Shown: positions 11,110-22,658, counted from the first letter of the stretch. The stretch: 64,000 bases of DNA from Branchipolynoe longqiensis (GCA_030323885.1 CM059187.1:131384424-131448423); one strand, 5' to 3'. Notes: a model not told the origin generated them from the letters alone. Numbers and translations: made by a program.

Positions 11110-11436
11110 ATTGGTAAACAACAATTCACCATGAGTGGAAATGTCGGTGGTCTTCATAGAGTGGCCCCCTTGGTGTTTACCTCTTATTGTCTCAAATTTC
11201 TAGTTGAGTATGTGAGAAGATAACGACAGATTATGAAATATTTCAATGAGTGTTACTCACATATGGTATTTGATTCTACAAGCGACATACAGCCAGATAC
11301 CCTGTAACTAAAATTGCTTCGTTTTCTTCCTTTCTCTATAGGTGAGTACTACTTCGGAAGTCTGTGGGACGAGCTGAAACATGGTAATGATTAATAGATC
11401 TGATCACCGGATAAGGTAGCTACAGTACAACCCGGA
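11110..11436. other. Unique DNA, nothing recognised
   Basis: No gene or repeat was recognised. Confidence 0.4.
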
Positions 11437-11776
11437 TACAGTACAACCCCGTTAAACCAAGCTCGGTTAAACCAAACGATCGGTTAATCCAAACTTTTTT
11501 CGGCGGCCCGGCAAAATACTACCATATATCATATAAAAAAGTTGGTCAAATCAAAGTCGGTTAATCCAAATTATTGGTTAATCTAAACAAAATAGTGCGA
11601 CACCAGGCCACTGCTGTATGGTTAAACCAAACTTTCATGTGGTTATAAGGTCATCTGAGACCCCACACACTTTTTGATATGATAAATGGTAGTATTTTGC
11701 TGGGCCACCGAAATAAATGTTTGGATTAACCGATCGTTTGCTTTAACCAAGCTTGGTTTAACAGGGTTGTAATGTA
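11437..11776. mobile_element. Pogo-like MITE with long terminal inverted repeats
   Basis: The 336-bp element (11439-11774) starts CAGTACAACCCCGTTAAACC and ends with the complement of CATTACAACCCTGTTAAACC. It is flanked by TA on both sides. The inverted repeats reach about 100 bp inward (GATCGGTTAATCC, CGGCCCGGCAAAATACTACC), leaving a short unpaired centre. CAGT...AACC termini with a TA target fit the pogo/Tigger branch of Tc1-mariner by family knowledge. An extra CAGTACAACCC lies at 11423. Confidence 0.7.
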
Positions 11777-11865
11777 TGTACATAACAAACAATAATCAAA
11801 GTGTCCACATACATTGCATATTACATGTGAAATACATGCTTATTCAAAGTCAAAGTCAAAGGCAA

Positions 11866-11942
11866 AGCTCGGTTAAACCAATGATCGGTTAATCCAAACA
11901 AATTGGTCCCTTCAAGTTTGGTTTATGAGGTTATACTGGATC
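11866..11942. mobile_element. Pogo-like MITE fragment
   Basis: AAGCTCGGTTAAACCAATGA, TCGGTTAATCCAAAC and the terminal GGTTATACTGG form half of another element of the family next to it, ending in an inverted CAGTATAACC. Confidence 0.6.
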
Positions 11943-11984
11943 AGGCAAGGAGCCACATATACAGGTAGGCTTAGGTAAGATGAT

Positions 11985-12250
11985 TGCATCAGAGGGCCTA
12001 GATAGGGTAATGGTTAGGGCATCAGCCCCAGAATGGCAACAAATGATGCTTCAGATCCTGCTCTATTTGCAAGTGTCATCACCCCCATAAAATATGCTAG
12101 GAAACCCCCACTAAGCTGCACTGCAAAGGGGCATGTGATATGTCACGGCCCACCAGCGGGATGCCCAATGGAAGGTAACCATGCCAAGAATAGCAAGATA
12201 ACACACTACACAGCTATGTACAAGCCTATGATATATAAATAGGAGTAGGC
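11985..12250. mobile_element. Possible tRNA-derived repeat (family G)
   Basis: GGTAATGGTTAGGGCATCAG resembles an A-box region. GCTTCAGATCCTGCTC followed by GTGTCATCACCCCC resembles a B-box region plus body. Related diverged blocks occur at 43.0 and 43.4 kb. A 69-codon open frame here is not otherwise supported. Confidence 0.35.
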
Positions 12251-13160
12251 TAGTCTAGTAATAAGACTAGAACAAAATAAAATACATATATGCCAAGAAA
12301 ATCCAAAAAAGCTAACATATACTACTAAACATACCAACCAATTATCTATCTGCTACTGAAATGCAGGCAAACAAATAACTTATCAGCAACTACTGTAGTA
12401 AGATAACAACAACACCAACACTACAACTGGCCAGCATTGAAAGCAAGTCTGGGTACCCGGGCTTATATGCTATGGACAGTATAAATAGCGCCTCAATACA
12501 AAAAAAAATATAAAAAACCAACATATATATCTGATGGTATGAGTCAGCTGTAGAATCTACCCAGGTTCTGATTAACTGCCTTCAACATTAACTAGGCAGT
12601 AGGGTACTGCCAGTAATGTAAGGCAACAACACACCCTGACATCCTGGAGAAGCTGTACAAATGTGGAGAAACGCCTCCTGGAAAGCCACATGAATGCAAA
12701 GTTACACATCTAAGAAAAGTATCAAATTGGGGAAGGTTATGAAATTAGACTCCTCTCGTCTAAATACGTTACATAGACTTCTCATAGAAATGCTTTTGTG
12801 GTATAATTTTGAATTACTAGCTATGTGCTAGATATTCTACTATGTGAATAACAATAACAAAGGCATTTACATATTTTCCTATATTCATATATTGAGCTTA
12901 ATTATTTCCCTTTCCCCTTTTCATGACCGCTGGCGCCACCTGGAACCACTTGCTGTAAACTCATCGACTCCCTAACCAATCAGTCTCGGCCAAATAATCC
13001 ATGTGAGAGTACCAGCTGATTGTATTGATAAGTTAACACGCAGGTGGCACCAGGGGTACGTGGATAGTGGGTAGAAGGAGATAAGGCTATGATTTAAAAC
13101 CTTGAGTACTTTTGGTATTTATATTCACATACTATATTTTATATACCATATAAGTGATAA
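12251..13160. other. Unique AT-rich DNA with two GGTGGC-type motifs
   Basis: No gene or repeat was found. AGGTGGCGCC lies on the minus strand at 12932-12941 and AGGTGGCAC on the plus strand at 13042-13050. Both resemble the invariant CTCF core, in convergent order. Confidence 0.4.
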
Positions 13161-13164
13161 TGGA

Positions 13165-13440
13165 AATAAGGCAAATTTGTCACTTGTCCACTTGACAAGT
13201 TTTGTGTGATTTACACTTGTCTGTCTGAATTTTCACTTATCCACAGTACTTAGCTTATATTCATATATATATATACATAATATTTACATATACATAGATA
13301 GGATTTGGCTACAAATGAACGAAACCTCACAAAATACCTTTTTTTCAGCCCACAATTTTCACTTATCCAAAGGACAAGCTCAATCCATATTCTACGTGTC
13401 CGTGCCTATTCTCACTTATCCGGAACAAGCGGACACATTC
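13165..13440. repeat. Scattered CACTTATCC/GGACAAG motif cluster
   Basis: CACTTGTCCACTTGACAAG, CACTTGTCTGTC, TTCACTTATCCACAG, TTCACTTATCCAAAGGACAA and CTCACTTATCCGGAACAAG recur within 270 bp in both orientations. This is not a strict tandem repeat. It resembles the motif-rich interiors of group V elements, but no terminal repeats were found. Confidence 0.4.
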
Positions 13441-13659
13441 TTATTTCGAATCCTGCATATTTATATAGCATCTGTGCATGTGCAGCGACAGTTCAGACAA
13501 GACAAGACACAAACACAGCCCATCGTCGTAGGTTGGTTCTACAGGGAGGAGTGGTCAGCTTGATGGGCAGCCACTGGAAGGCGTGTCAGGGTAGAGGTCG
13601 TAACCCTGTTGCCCTGAATGACTCCTCTAGGGGCTGCCGGTTAATTAACTGCCTTCAGC

Positions 13660-13770
13660 GTGCCTTCCCCCGGCCCTGGTCGGTTTTGATGGCGGGGGTG
13701 GGGGTGGGGGTGAGGGCGGTCGGGTTGGCGGGAGATGGTGGTGGCAGCGTCGGCGGGGAGGGTGGGGGGT

Positions 13771-13804
<34 letters not shown>

Positions 13805-13852
13805 CGGCGGGATCGCGTCGGGTGAAGCTTGTCGGCAAGGGGACGCTGGATG
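13660..13852. repeat. G-rich tract with a run of 34 G
   Basis: GC-rich sequence with GGTGGGGGTGGGGGTG and an uninterrupted run of 34 G at 13771-13804. It is expected to form G-quadruplexes. Frames crossing it encode only poly-Gly or poly-Pro and are not genes. A run of 14 C follows at 13953-13966. Confidence 0.85.
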
Positions 13853-13966
13853 GCCATCCGCCATTAACACCACTGTCAGCAGCGATTAACGCCACTTCCG
13901 GTGTAGACGATTAATACCATGGCCTCGGTTTGCTACGGAGTTCATCACCCTGCCCCCCCCCCCCCC

Positions 13967-14669
13967 ATCTCTGCCTCTTCCCTCAGGTTACCTGAAGATG
14001 AGGTATTTATTGGCTGAGTTGCTCAGGAGGTGCTTCGGTATTGTTAATACCTCAGGCAATGTATTGGGGTAATAAAGTTGAAACTGCTGTCGTCACAGTG
14101 GAGGAGTAATATGTGGTGGAACCCACTAAGGTAGGACGAGATACTAAGCAGTTATTGCCTGATATAGGGTTTTAGGACCGAACTCCTCTGGAATGAGCCC
14201 CGTGACCAAATGTTATTTGCCAAGGGCCGCATCACGCACATCCCATAATTGCATTTATTAAATCGCTATGATGTTCACACTTGAGGCATTTTGATCACTG
14301 CGGGCATGATCATCAACTACCAAATAGGTTATTATGGCTAACATCGAAAGGACAGCTATTGAAATGCCAGTCTGAGATCAATTTTCTCACACTGGGAAAG
14401 TTGCTAGATATTTCAATGACTAATTAATACGACACAGGCAGTGTGTGTTCTACCCAACTAAGCATTTATTAAGCAACTTAGATCAGTGGAAATTGAAATT
14501 TTAATTTTGCATAGCAAATTAATGGCAATAATAATCAGAGGAGATATTGGAACGTTGAGGGTTGTGGGGGGGGGGGGGGTATTATCAACGGTGGACAGTC
14601 ATATAACATTGCACTGGATATTATCACTCGTATCAGAAATGCCTCCAAGGTTTATAAACACAATCTGGG
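13967..14669. other. Unique AT-rich DNA with a short G-run
   Basis: Nothing was recognised except a run of about 12 G near 14567-14578. Confidence 0.4.
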
Positions 14670-14997
14670 GGCCGAGTGCTGTGGTCTAATCGGTCGAGCG
14701 CGGGCCTCGCCTGGGGAAAGTTTGGAGGTCGGTTCTTAGTCGAGTCAAACCAATGACTTTACATTTGATACTTTTTGCTTCATAGTCTGGCGCTCAGTAT
14801 TAAGAGCATAGGGCGAGACTGGTTAGCTCAATGTCAGGATAATGTGACTGAGTGGGATATCGGGTCATGGTGCCAGCGGCCATATTTCCTAGTGGGGCAG
14901 CACTATAATGATAGCAAACTGTCACAAGTCGGTACCCGTCATGATATGACGTGCGATGTTGCCAGGAAATAAAACTACAACAACAAAACCAACCAAC
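14670..14997 (+). mobile_element. SINE-A, near full length, with 11-bp target-site duplication
   Basis: The tRNA-derived head is at left, degenerate but with TCGGTCGAGCG and GGTCGGTTCTTAGTC remnants of the A and B boxes. The body follows, then a CCAACCAACC tail. The direct repeat CACAATCTGGG flanks the element at 14659-14669 and 14998-15008, which is the signature of target-primed reverse transcription. This copy fixes the element borders. Confidence 0.88.
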
Positions 14998-15008
14998 CAC
15001 AATCTGGG

Positions 15009-15350
15009 TATTAGTGCATTACGTTATTGGAATGGTAATCACTGAGATAATTGTTAGCTACTAGTACCACGGAATGGCCGATTTGGTACCATTAATGCTG
15101 TGTGCCTTGCAGGTCATTCCTGAATGCCTCTTGCAGTGCAGATGTCTTATGGGGCCTCGCAGCCATTAGGATCGGCGCCTTGGACGTGAGAGGGATCAGC
15201 TAGGTTAGACATTAAGATGGGTGGGCGGCAAACCATAGAAGGAGTTGAAAAGAAGACTTGGGTGGTGCGCAGTGACTGTGCGCAATGTGGACACGACACA
15301 GCGCCAAAGTGACGACTAGTGGTGAAATTAACTGAAAATTACAGGTCCTT
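15009..15350. other. Unique DNA, nothing recognised
   Basis: No repeat or gene was seen. Confidence 0.4.
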
Positions 15351-15590
15351 GATTGTCGGAGTATGTCGTAGCAGCATTATATCAGGGCCAGTGACACGAG
15401 CAGAGTTGTGGCAATTATATATGTCCTAGCAACATTATATCAGGACCAGTGACACGTGCAGAGTCCTGACAATTATGTATTGATTGCTGCCAGATTTGGA
15501 TACCGCTTTAATAGCACCGTGAGCTGATATGGCACTCAATCGTATTATCCTTACATTGATCCAATCAACCAAGTTCATCGAGGTGCATAG
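15351..15590 (-). mobile_element. SINE-A, degenerate, with internal tandem duplication
   Basis: The 3' block GTCCTAGCAACATTATATCA, GGACCAGTGACAC appears twice in tandem (near 15368 and 15422). Weak body similarity follows (GAGCTGATATGGCACTCAAT, TATTATCCTTACATTGATC). The period is about 60 bp. Confidence 0.55.
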
Positions 15591-15599
15591 TCCCATGGT

Positions 15600-15745
15600 T
15601 TTCAGTTTCTGCCATTTGCTAAGATAAATTCAATACAATCATCTTACAAAGCTATGTTACTTTCGTTTCAAGTGACTTATTCTAAATGGCTACATGTTCA
15701 CTTTATTTGAAATGGTCGCGTCCGGACTATGCTTTAGTATATATC
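15600..15745. mobile_element. MITE-K remnant
   Basis: TTTCTGCCATTTGCTAAGAT at left and TTCTAAATGGCTA, then TCCGGACTATGC at right resemble the inner and right-end blocks of MITE-K. The left terminus is not visible. Confidence 0.4.
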
Positions 15746-16384
15746 GATATATAAATATATATATATACATATTAACATGTTTGTTATGTAATGCATTATG
15801 TAAATATTAACCAGTTATATCATGTACGTGTTGCACCAGATCCTAACTTTACTTCCTCTACCTGACACGGTGGCGCCATCTCTGTGCGGGAACTATATAA
15901 CCATCACCACAATAAATATGAAATCGAACGCCATTGTATGGCCAATCGCCTTAAGCACCAAATAGCCGAGAGGTAATATCACTTAGACATCAAAACAGGC
16001 AGGATTACTCAATATGTAGAACTATACTCAGGGCAAGCAAGTAGCCATGATAGTGATAATGATGTGGCCAGTCATCCTACTGAGGTCACCATGGTTACTG
16101 GATCGCACGGGTGGGTGGAACCCACATTGCCGACCCCTGTGATGTTTTGCAGCCTGGTCAGTATCACTTCACCCGCCTGAAATTAGAAACTGCGATATAA
16201 TATGTGATACCACCCATTATTCAACGGTGACACTCGTTCCCATCCAATGCTATGCAGGCTCATGGAATATCGAGAGAATCACCATTCCCAGTTTGAACTG
16301 TATGCATAGCTTGTAGGGGCGCAATCTAATCAATAAGTAATCAACGTGGCCGTGCTTAGACATACCTTCTGAGCATCGTCATTG
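15746..16384. other. Unique DNA with TA tract
   Basis: TATATATCGATATATAAATA-type low complexity at 15739-15775. The remainder is unrecognised. Confidence 0.4.
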
Positions 16385-17135
16385 GCGCAGAGCTCGGCCC
16401 CATCGAGGTCACGTGATTAATTTCGAATTGGAACGCGCTGGTGTAGAATCACCGCCGCTATTCAGGAAGTACAGTGTCCCTTCTCTACATTCAGTGGCAT
16501 TGCTTTGACATGACAGACCTGTGTGCACTGGCAATGCTGTGATATGTATACAAACATAGTGTCCTCATCCCAATAACTGTTTTCTCTGCGGCTGTCATTA
16601 TTGTCATGCTGCTTCGTTATGGTGGTTTACACATGGCTTATCTGATTGCATGTACTTACCATCAGCTGCGTTCGTCCCTGGTGTGGTCACCATCTAGGAG
16701 TAGAAAGATTGTAGATTACAAGCCAAGCATATTTGTTTCTAATGTGCGATAGATTATGGGCCCAGCGCTCCGCTGTCTCGGGGTCACGTGATTAATTTCG
16801 AATTGGAACGCGCTGGTGTAGAATTAGAGTGGCTATTCAGGAACTACAGCGTCCCTTGTCTACATTCCGTGGCATTGCTTTGACATTGACAAACCTTTGT
16901 GCACTGGCAATGTTGTGCTATGTATACAAACGTAGTGTCTTCATCCCAATAACTGTTATCTCTATGGCTGTCATTATCGCTTTGGCTGTCCTATCGCTTT
17001 GTTAATGTTATGGTGGTTTACAAGTGGCTTATCTGATTGCATTTACTGACCATCAGCTGTCTTCTTCCTTTGTATCTTCACCATGCAGGAGTCGGAAGAT
17101 TACACACCAAGGATTATGTGCTTCTAAGGTAATAT
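16385..17135. repeat. 375-bp tandem duplication with GTCACGTGAT
   Basis: The block beginning GTCACGTGATTAATTTCGAA at 16408 recurs at 16783, giving a period of 375 bp. The copies share CATTCAGTGGCATTGCTTTG, CACTGGCAATG, TGTATACAAAC, CATCCCAATAACTGTT, GGCTTATCTGATTGCAT and ACCATCAGCTG blocks at roughly 85-90% identity by eye. No coding potential. Confidence 0.85.
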
Positions 17136-17483
17136 GTTGCCGAGAGTTGGTTGCAAGTCTGGGAGATGGTATATTAAAGAACAGTCGCTCCTAATCCGTA
17201 AGCTTCATTTAATGCCCAGCGGTCAGATTCACTTGAACACACAGATATTAGAAAGTATAGATCCATATTCCCTACTACTCAAATAGGCTCATTTCTGTTC
17301 ATCCGGGATATTATGTTATTACACTGAACTGCGCTTGAAATTATAATCCTCTATTATTACATATTTATGAAAGGGACGAGGTTTCAGTACTATTTAACAG
17401 TGGAAACCTAGAATATATTATATATTAACAGAGGGGTGCATTATTGATTTCAATAGAACCAGCTTGACTACAGAGGCTGTTGT
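17136..17483. other. Unique AT-rich DNA
   Basis: Nothing recognised. Confidence 0.4.
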
Positions 17484-17660
17484 GGGGCTGTCACACTACG
17501 ACTCTTCTCTCCAACTGCATATATTACATGAATATCTGCAGTAATATTTACTACTAATAGGATGCATACATATTTGACATCAATATCTGCGGTAATAATA
17601 TGATTTATACACATTTTACATCAATATCTGCAGTAGCGAGGTAGCCATAGCTACATCAAT
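17484..17660. mobile_element. Group V element V2, one end visible
   Basis: Starts GGGGCTGTCACACTACGACT, the group V terminus. The interior then holds four imperfect copies of CATCAATATCTGCAGTAAT-like units (near 17530, 17578, 17620 and 17655). The right terminus was not found, so the element is probably truncated. Confidence 0.5.
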
Positions 17661-18108
17661 GTATGCAGTAAACCCTAGACCTTGGCCTTATTGCTGAGTG
17701 AAGATTCACGTACAAATATCAAAATGAACAAACCCATTGTGCTTCATCACTGGAGCAGAGACCAAACAGATTGTCACGATACACACTTCCAAAATAGATC
17801 ATCTCTATGGCATTGTCGCTCCTGCCCGATATTTTAGGCCCAGTGGTCCGGTTTTACTAAAGATCAAAGCCTCACCATTGCCATTCAGTTATGCCCTGGT
17901 AGTAATTGAAATAACAGAGGGCCTTTGAACCGCTCTGGCAGGCTTAGGCGTCACGCATCGGACCCAAGGGCCTCAATAGATTAAGTTTAGCATCGAGTAG
18001 ATAGGAGCAGCTCGGCGCATACTCTGTGACCTTACTGCGCTTACAGTTACAGCCTCTGTTGCCTCCATTCAAATCCCGGGGAACGGTGAGCCACGGTAGA
18101 TAGATAAC
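17661..18108. other. Unique DNA, nothing recognised
   Basis: Only a short 63-codon open frame is present. No repeat was identified. Confidence 0.4.
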
Positions 18109-18689
18109 TTAAGCCCCGTTCACACAGCACAACTTTAGGCCGAACTAGATATGGCGAACTAGATGAGGCGAACTAGTGTTGTGTCCACACACGGAGCGGT
18201 TTAAGGCGGAAGTGGATATCTGCGCATGAGCAAGTACAGACTAACCAGCGCCAGTTTGGGTTCGTCGACGTCGCATGAGAGAGTGTGGGTTTGACCTAGA
18301 TCTGTTTCGACTGAATCGTATTGTTTTGGAACGGTCAAAACTTCTGCTGGGCAGTGAAACCCTAAAAATAAATGATGAACAAAATAGATGTTCACCTATA
18401 GCAGGTTCATAGAGCAAATTTACCGGAAAGTCAACACACTCAGGTCTCGACTGTCACATCCTTAATCTGCCTCAAGTAAGTCGGTTGGGTTCACACATGC
18501 CACTTGCGTTGATTTAAGCTAAATCGCTTCATCTATACTACCTCACGAGGTGGTTTATTTGAAGCGAACTAGATGCATCGATTCAGCCCTAAATCGCATT
18601 AGCGTAGCGTCCACACGGCGAATGTGAGTCAAACTAGGCAAGTCAATTTATATGAATCGAATTAACTGCCCAGTGTGAACGGGGCTTAA
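18109..18689. mobile_element. MITE-P copy 2 with perfect TTAA duplication
   Basis: The element is 18113-18685 (573 bp), starting GCCCCGTTCACACAGC and ending with the inverted GTGTGAACGGGGC. TTAA at 18109-18112 is duplicated at 18686-18689. Internal GAACTAGATGAGGCGAACTA repeats and a CCTCACGAGGTGG palindrome are present. The middle shares CTTCTGCTGGGCAGTGAAAC and AAAAATAAATGATGAACAAA with copy 3. No coding capacity. Confidence 0.88.
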
Positions 18690-19015
18690 GCCGCATAACG
18701 GAACACAGCATATAACTGCATGCATTAATTTGTGAGCAGAAATAGTTCAGTATGTGTTTTCTGTTGAAGGCTCGGATTCTGGCCGCGCTGGTTAGTTCGT
18801 CTTTGCAGTTGAGCTAATGGTGCATGCGTGTCAGATGGATGGGTTGTTTTAATTGGATGCAATCAGCCTCTAAACGGCGATAAGTCAGGCGACTCTGGGG
18901 GCCTTACATTTGACAGGACAATGGAGATGTACCACTTTGTCACACACTTATTGCATTATCCCTCACCACAAGGCTGGTGTCAATAGCGACCTGCTTGTGT
19001 GAGGGCCAAAGTTGT
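18690..19015. other. Unique DNA leading into repeat E
   Basis: No gene or recognised repeat. Confidence 0.4.
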
Positions 19016-19125
19016 AGGCTTTATTGATTGATTGATGGATTGCTGATGGGTTAGCACTGTGTCGGCAGCAAAGGCCATATTCACAGCGAAAAGCTAGTGG
19101 TAGGTATTCTGTCAGTCTGGTTAAG
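19016..19125. repeat. Repeat E copy
   Basis: (TTGA)n-rich start, then GGGTTAGCACTGTGTCGGCA, GCAAAGGCCATATTCACAGC and TAGTGGTAGGTATTCTGTCA. Matching blocks occur at 53.9 kb in the same orientation and at 20.3 kb inverted. A short tetranucleotide end suggests a SINE-like element, but no Pol III boxes were found. Confidence 0.55.
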
Positions 19126-19760
19126 CACATTCACCTGCCTCCCTTAATTTGTCAAATGATGGCAATACATATATCTTATGCAATTTTCAAGTGGCTAAAT
19201 TTTGGGTCAAAAGAAAAATCTCTAACGCAATTTTGAAGTGGGTAAATTTGTTTCAAATAACAGTAATATTTAGCAAGGTAGGTTTTATGTAGACAATCAG
19301 CTAACTATTTTCCTTCTATGCAAACCAAATATGAAGTAGATTAGAACCGATATGCTTTGAGGAATGATTCTATCTAAAAGTATACGATATCCGCGGATTC
19401 AGATATAATATATTGAATGGGAAATTAACCCGGTTATTTTTATCTTACTGCAAGGTTTATCTGTTTATTTTTCTGTATGTACATCACAGCTGATCTGTCA
19501 GTTGTTTGCCTTTAGAACCTACAGCTACTGGCTCAATGCTTAGAGGAAATTTACAAAGGGCATGTAATCGGTTTTGATATTGCATGGCCAAAGCCATTCT
19601 CAGATATCCTCTTGATTATAATCTGTTTGAATATAAACCATTACTGCAATGTTCATTGGCAGTATTGTTCCCTAAATCTCTGAATTCCACCAATGAGAGT
19701 ACTCGAAAAGGATGGCTATGAACTAGCGGAAACAATGTTATGATAATATAATTATGTATA
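19126..19760. other. Unique AT-rich DNA
   Basis: Nothing was recognised apart from two weakly similar AAATTT segments near 19180-19240. Confidence 0.4.
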
Positions 19761-20017
19761 TGAGCCTGTCTCAAAATGTGAAAACTCTTCTTTTTTGTGT
19801 CCATTGTAATGATTTACACAAAACAGCACAGAAACGGTTCCACTGAAATCACAAGGACATTTGCTTCAAATCAATATGTATTCTATTGGGATTATGAAAC
19901 ACCATGTAAAAACCAAATCAGTTTACCCGGAGCAAATGCATAAGCAGATATTATGTTGATCGTTACAATGGAGAAAGTGTTGTCCCATATTGCTTACTAC
20001 CTTTTGAGACAGTCTCA
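19761..20017. mobile_element. MITE-T copy 1 (257 bp)
   Basis: Begins TGAGCCTGTCTCAAAATG and ends with the inverted ACCTTTTGAGACAGTCTCA. TATA abuts both ends. A second inner inverted repeat pairs TGTCCATTGTAA with TTACAATGGA. It is the same length and orientation as the copies at 24333 and 28183. No open frame, so non-autonomous. Confidence 0.88.
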
Positions 20018-20299
20018 TATATGATCGGATTATAAACACATCACCCGTAATGCCTATTCAGCATTTATTATAATGCCTCCAAACCAAATATCCCCCCAAC
20101 ATATTATACCCCCAGCAGGTTATCTCTCCTGTTGTTTTGATTATTTCTTTGTGAGTCAGATTTTGCTGTCAGTTCACACACATCTAACCACTTCAAAAGT
20201 GCGTTCCTCATAGATGTTTTGCCCCGGGCATTCGACATGGATCTGAGCATTTTGTAGTTTCAGGTGAATTTCAATGCAGGCATGTGAATGGCATTTGCA
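20018..20299. other. Unique DNA
   Basis: Nothing recognised. Confidence 0.4.
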
Positions 20300-20402
20300 A
20301 GATTGACACAGTAAATACTACTAGTTGTTCACCATGAAGAAGGCCCTTGCTGCTAACACTGTGCTACACCATCAGTAATCAATCAATTGATCATTCATCA
20401 AT
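20300..20402. repeat. Repeat E copy, inverted
   Basis: The complement of the 19.0-kb block: TAGTTGTTCACCATGAAGAA, GGCCCTTGCTGC, AACACTGTG and a terminal TCAATCAATTGATCA. It is oriented opposite to the 19.0-kb copy. Confidence 0.5.
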
Positions 20403-20855
20403 TGATCAGTTATCCCCAGCGAAACCACAATGCCTTCTTACGCCCTATGCTAGGTAGATCAGCTAAAATTTCTAAACACAACAAACACTATAAATGTAAG
20501 TTCTTTCAACAGATCTTGCTGAGACAAACTGAAATCTGTTGTAATTTTGAAAATACTTCATAGGGGAGAAAGTTATGGCATTTCTAATGTCAGCTGAATT
20601 GTTACATTTAGTCTGGATTCACCAGTTTGATAAACTGTGACCCTTGCCACATTGTTAGAGCTTTGTATGCTCTAAGTATATTGATTTTGGTATTTTCGGT
20701 GAGAGTAGGTCATGTTCTTTCCAGTGATATAAAATTCATGAAAATATTACAATGCAAAGGTATGTTAATCTAGGCTGGAATAGTGAAAATGCAGGAACAT
20801 TTGACTATAGACATGGTGTCCGACACGCCCCTAGTGGAATCTGACATACCTACCT
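20403..20855. other. Unique AT-rich DNA
   Basis: Nothing recognised. Confidence 0.4.
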
Positions 20856-20859
20856 ATGC

Positions 20860-21400
20860 ATCTTAACCTAATATGTCCCTCCCAACCTAATATGTCCTTT
20901 CTAACCCACTAGGTCCACCGGAACTCATGGTGCTCCATCTCATCTCACTATAGCACCCTAACCCACAACGCCTTTCCCAACCTCCCATCCTGTACTTATC
21001 CAATACATCCTTCCTAATCCAATATAACTCAACCCAATCTGCCCTTCCAACCAACGATGCCCTTTTCAATCTATATTCCCCTCCAAACCCAATATACCTT
21101 TCAATGTCTAAATTACCTCAACCCACTACCCCAAATCAATATATCCCACGGAGTACAGTATCTTGAACCCAATATTTCCTTCTCAATCCAGGATTCCCCT
21201 TCCAATTCAATATACCTCGCCAAGTGCAGCATATTCCAATGCACTCTTCTAACTAAATATATCCCTCCCAGTCCTATATTCCCAACGCAATGTTTCCTTT
21301 CCAAGCCAAAGCGCCTCTCCCTATACACTATACCCCAGCTCACTCCTACCTATCGAACCCAATATACCACCAGAGTACGGTGGTCTTGAAACAGCACATA
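20860..21400. repeat. Degenerate ~20-bp C/T-rich minisatellite
   Basis: About 25 loose copies of units such as CCCAACCTAATATGTCC, CCAACCCAATATACC and CCTTCCAATTCAATATACC. Open frames over it (for example 110 codons at 21057-21389) have the composition of the repeat and are not credible genes. Confidence 0.75.
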
Positions 21401-21732
21401 CTCTCTGAGCTCATTGTCCCCGACCCACGACACTGCGATCTTCGAATACATAGTACCGACTTCTTTTGCCTTTCAACCCAATTCCATTTACTATGCACAC
21501 AACTATAGGACTGACATGGCCTTTTTTTCTTTGTTGACCACGGCCAATTGCCTGGAGGGTCAGTGGATTGTTGGTGAGACGTCTCCTTCTGAATAGCCTA
21601 ATTATTTATGCACACCCGGACCGTGAAGCTAGGGGTCCTCCCTCATGGCAGCCTGTGGAAAGTCACCACTCTGTTACAAGCATGCACACAGGGGCTAGCA
21701 ACCCGCGCTACCCATACTGCCTACATGGTGAG
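21401..21732. other. Unique DNA
   Basis: Nothing recognised. Confidence 0.4.
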
Positions 21733-22658
21733 TTGGTTGGTTGTTAGAGGTGTACCTCCTGGCAACATCTAAGGTCATATCAGAACAGGTACCGACTTGT
21801 GACAGTGCGCACTCATGGTGACTTTATTGTGTTGCTGCACTGGGAGACGAAGACGCCAGCACCATGACCTGATATCGCACTAAAGCCGTGTTCACACGGG
21901 CAATGTAAATCGATTCGTAGAAATCGACTTGCCTAGTTCGGCTCACATTTGGCGTGTGAACGCGCGGCTGAGGCGGTTTAGGGCTGAATCGATCTCTGTG
22001 ATCTGGATACTGTAAACCACTTGGGGAGGTCGATTACGTGAGTCGATTTCTGTGAATCAATTTATTTTGCCCATGTGAACGCACTGAGGCGGATTACGGA
22101 TGTCACATGCATGCGCAGTCGAGACTAGTTTGTTGACTTTCCAGTCGATCAAAAGTGCATATTATATAATTTGGTCTATGAACCTGCTAGAGGTGCACAG
22201 ATATTTTGTTCATCATTTATTTTTAGGGTTTCACTGCCCAGCAGAAGTTTTGACCATTCCAAACCAATATGATTCAGTCCATACTTATCTAGGTCGAACC
22301 CACACTCTCTCATGGCGACGTCGACTAACCAAAACTGGCGCTGGTTAGTATTGCCTTGCTCATGCGCTGATATCGATTTCCGGCCCAAGTCCTGCCTGTG
22401 TGAATGCGCATCTAAATCGATTTATATGATTCGCCTTGGCTGAGTCGCTTTAGATTTTGCATGTGTGAACACGGCTTAAGTCACATTATCCTGACACTGA
22501 GCTATCCACTCCTTGCCCTATCCTATTAATGTCGAGCGCCAGGCTAGGAATAGACAATTATCAATTCATAAGTCATTGGTTTGACTCGACTGGGAAGCGA
22601 ACTCCCAATCTTCCACACGCTAGGCCCACGCTCTACCGATTCGGCCACTCCTCCCAGT
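21733..22658 (-). mobile_element. SINE-A split by a MITE-P insertion
   Basis: The 3' half is at 21733-21880 (tail GGTTGGTTGTTAG to GATATCGCACT). The 5' half is at 22480-22658 (GTCACATTATCCTGACACTG to the tRNA head, GGCCACTCCTCCCAGTG at the right edge). Joining the halves in order gives an otherwise complete SINE-A. The intervening 595 bp is MITE-P copy 3 plus its target duplication, so the SINE was there first. Confidence 0.88.
21881..22479. mobile_element. MITE-P copy 3, nested in SINE-A
   Basis: The element is 21885-22475 (591 bp), GCCGTGTTCACACGGGC at the left and GTGTGAACACGGC at the right. It is flanked by TAAA (21881-21884) and TTAA (22476-22479), one mutation from a perfect TTAA pair. 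AATCGATTxxTxxAATCGA-type palindromes recur near both ends. An 82-codon frame at 22100-22348 lies wholly inside and is not a gene. Confidence 0.88.

Noticed and set aside
13305..13889. 194-codon plus-strand frame
   Set aside because: Its second half is poly-Gly from the G34 tract. The first half is AT-rich sequence with no domain, and alternative frames are equally open.
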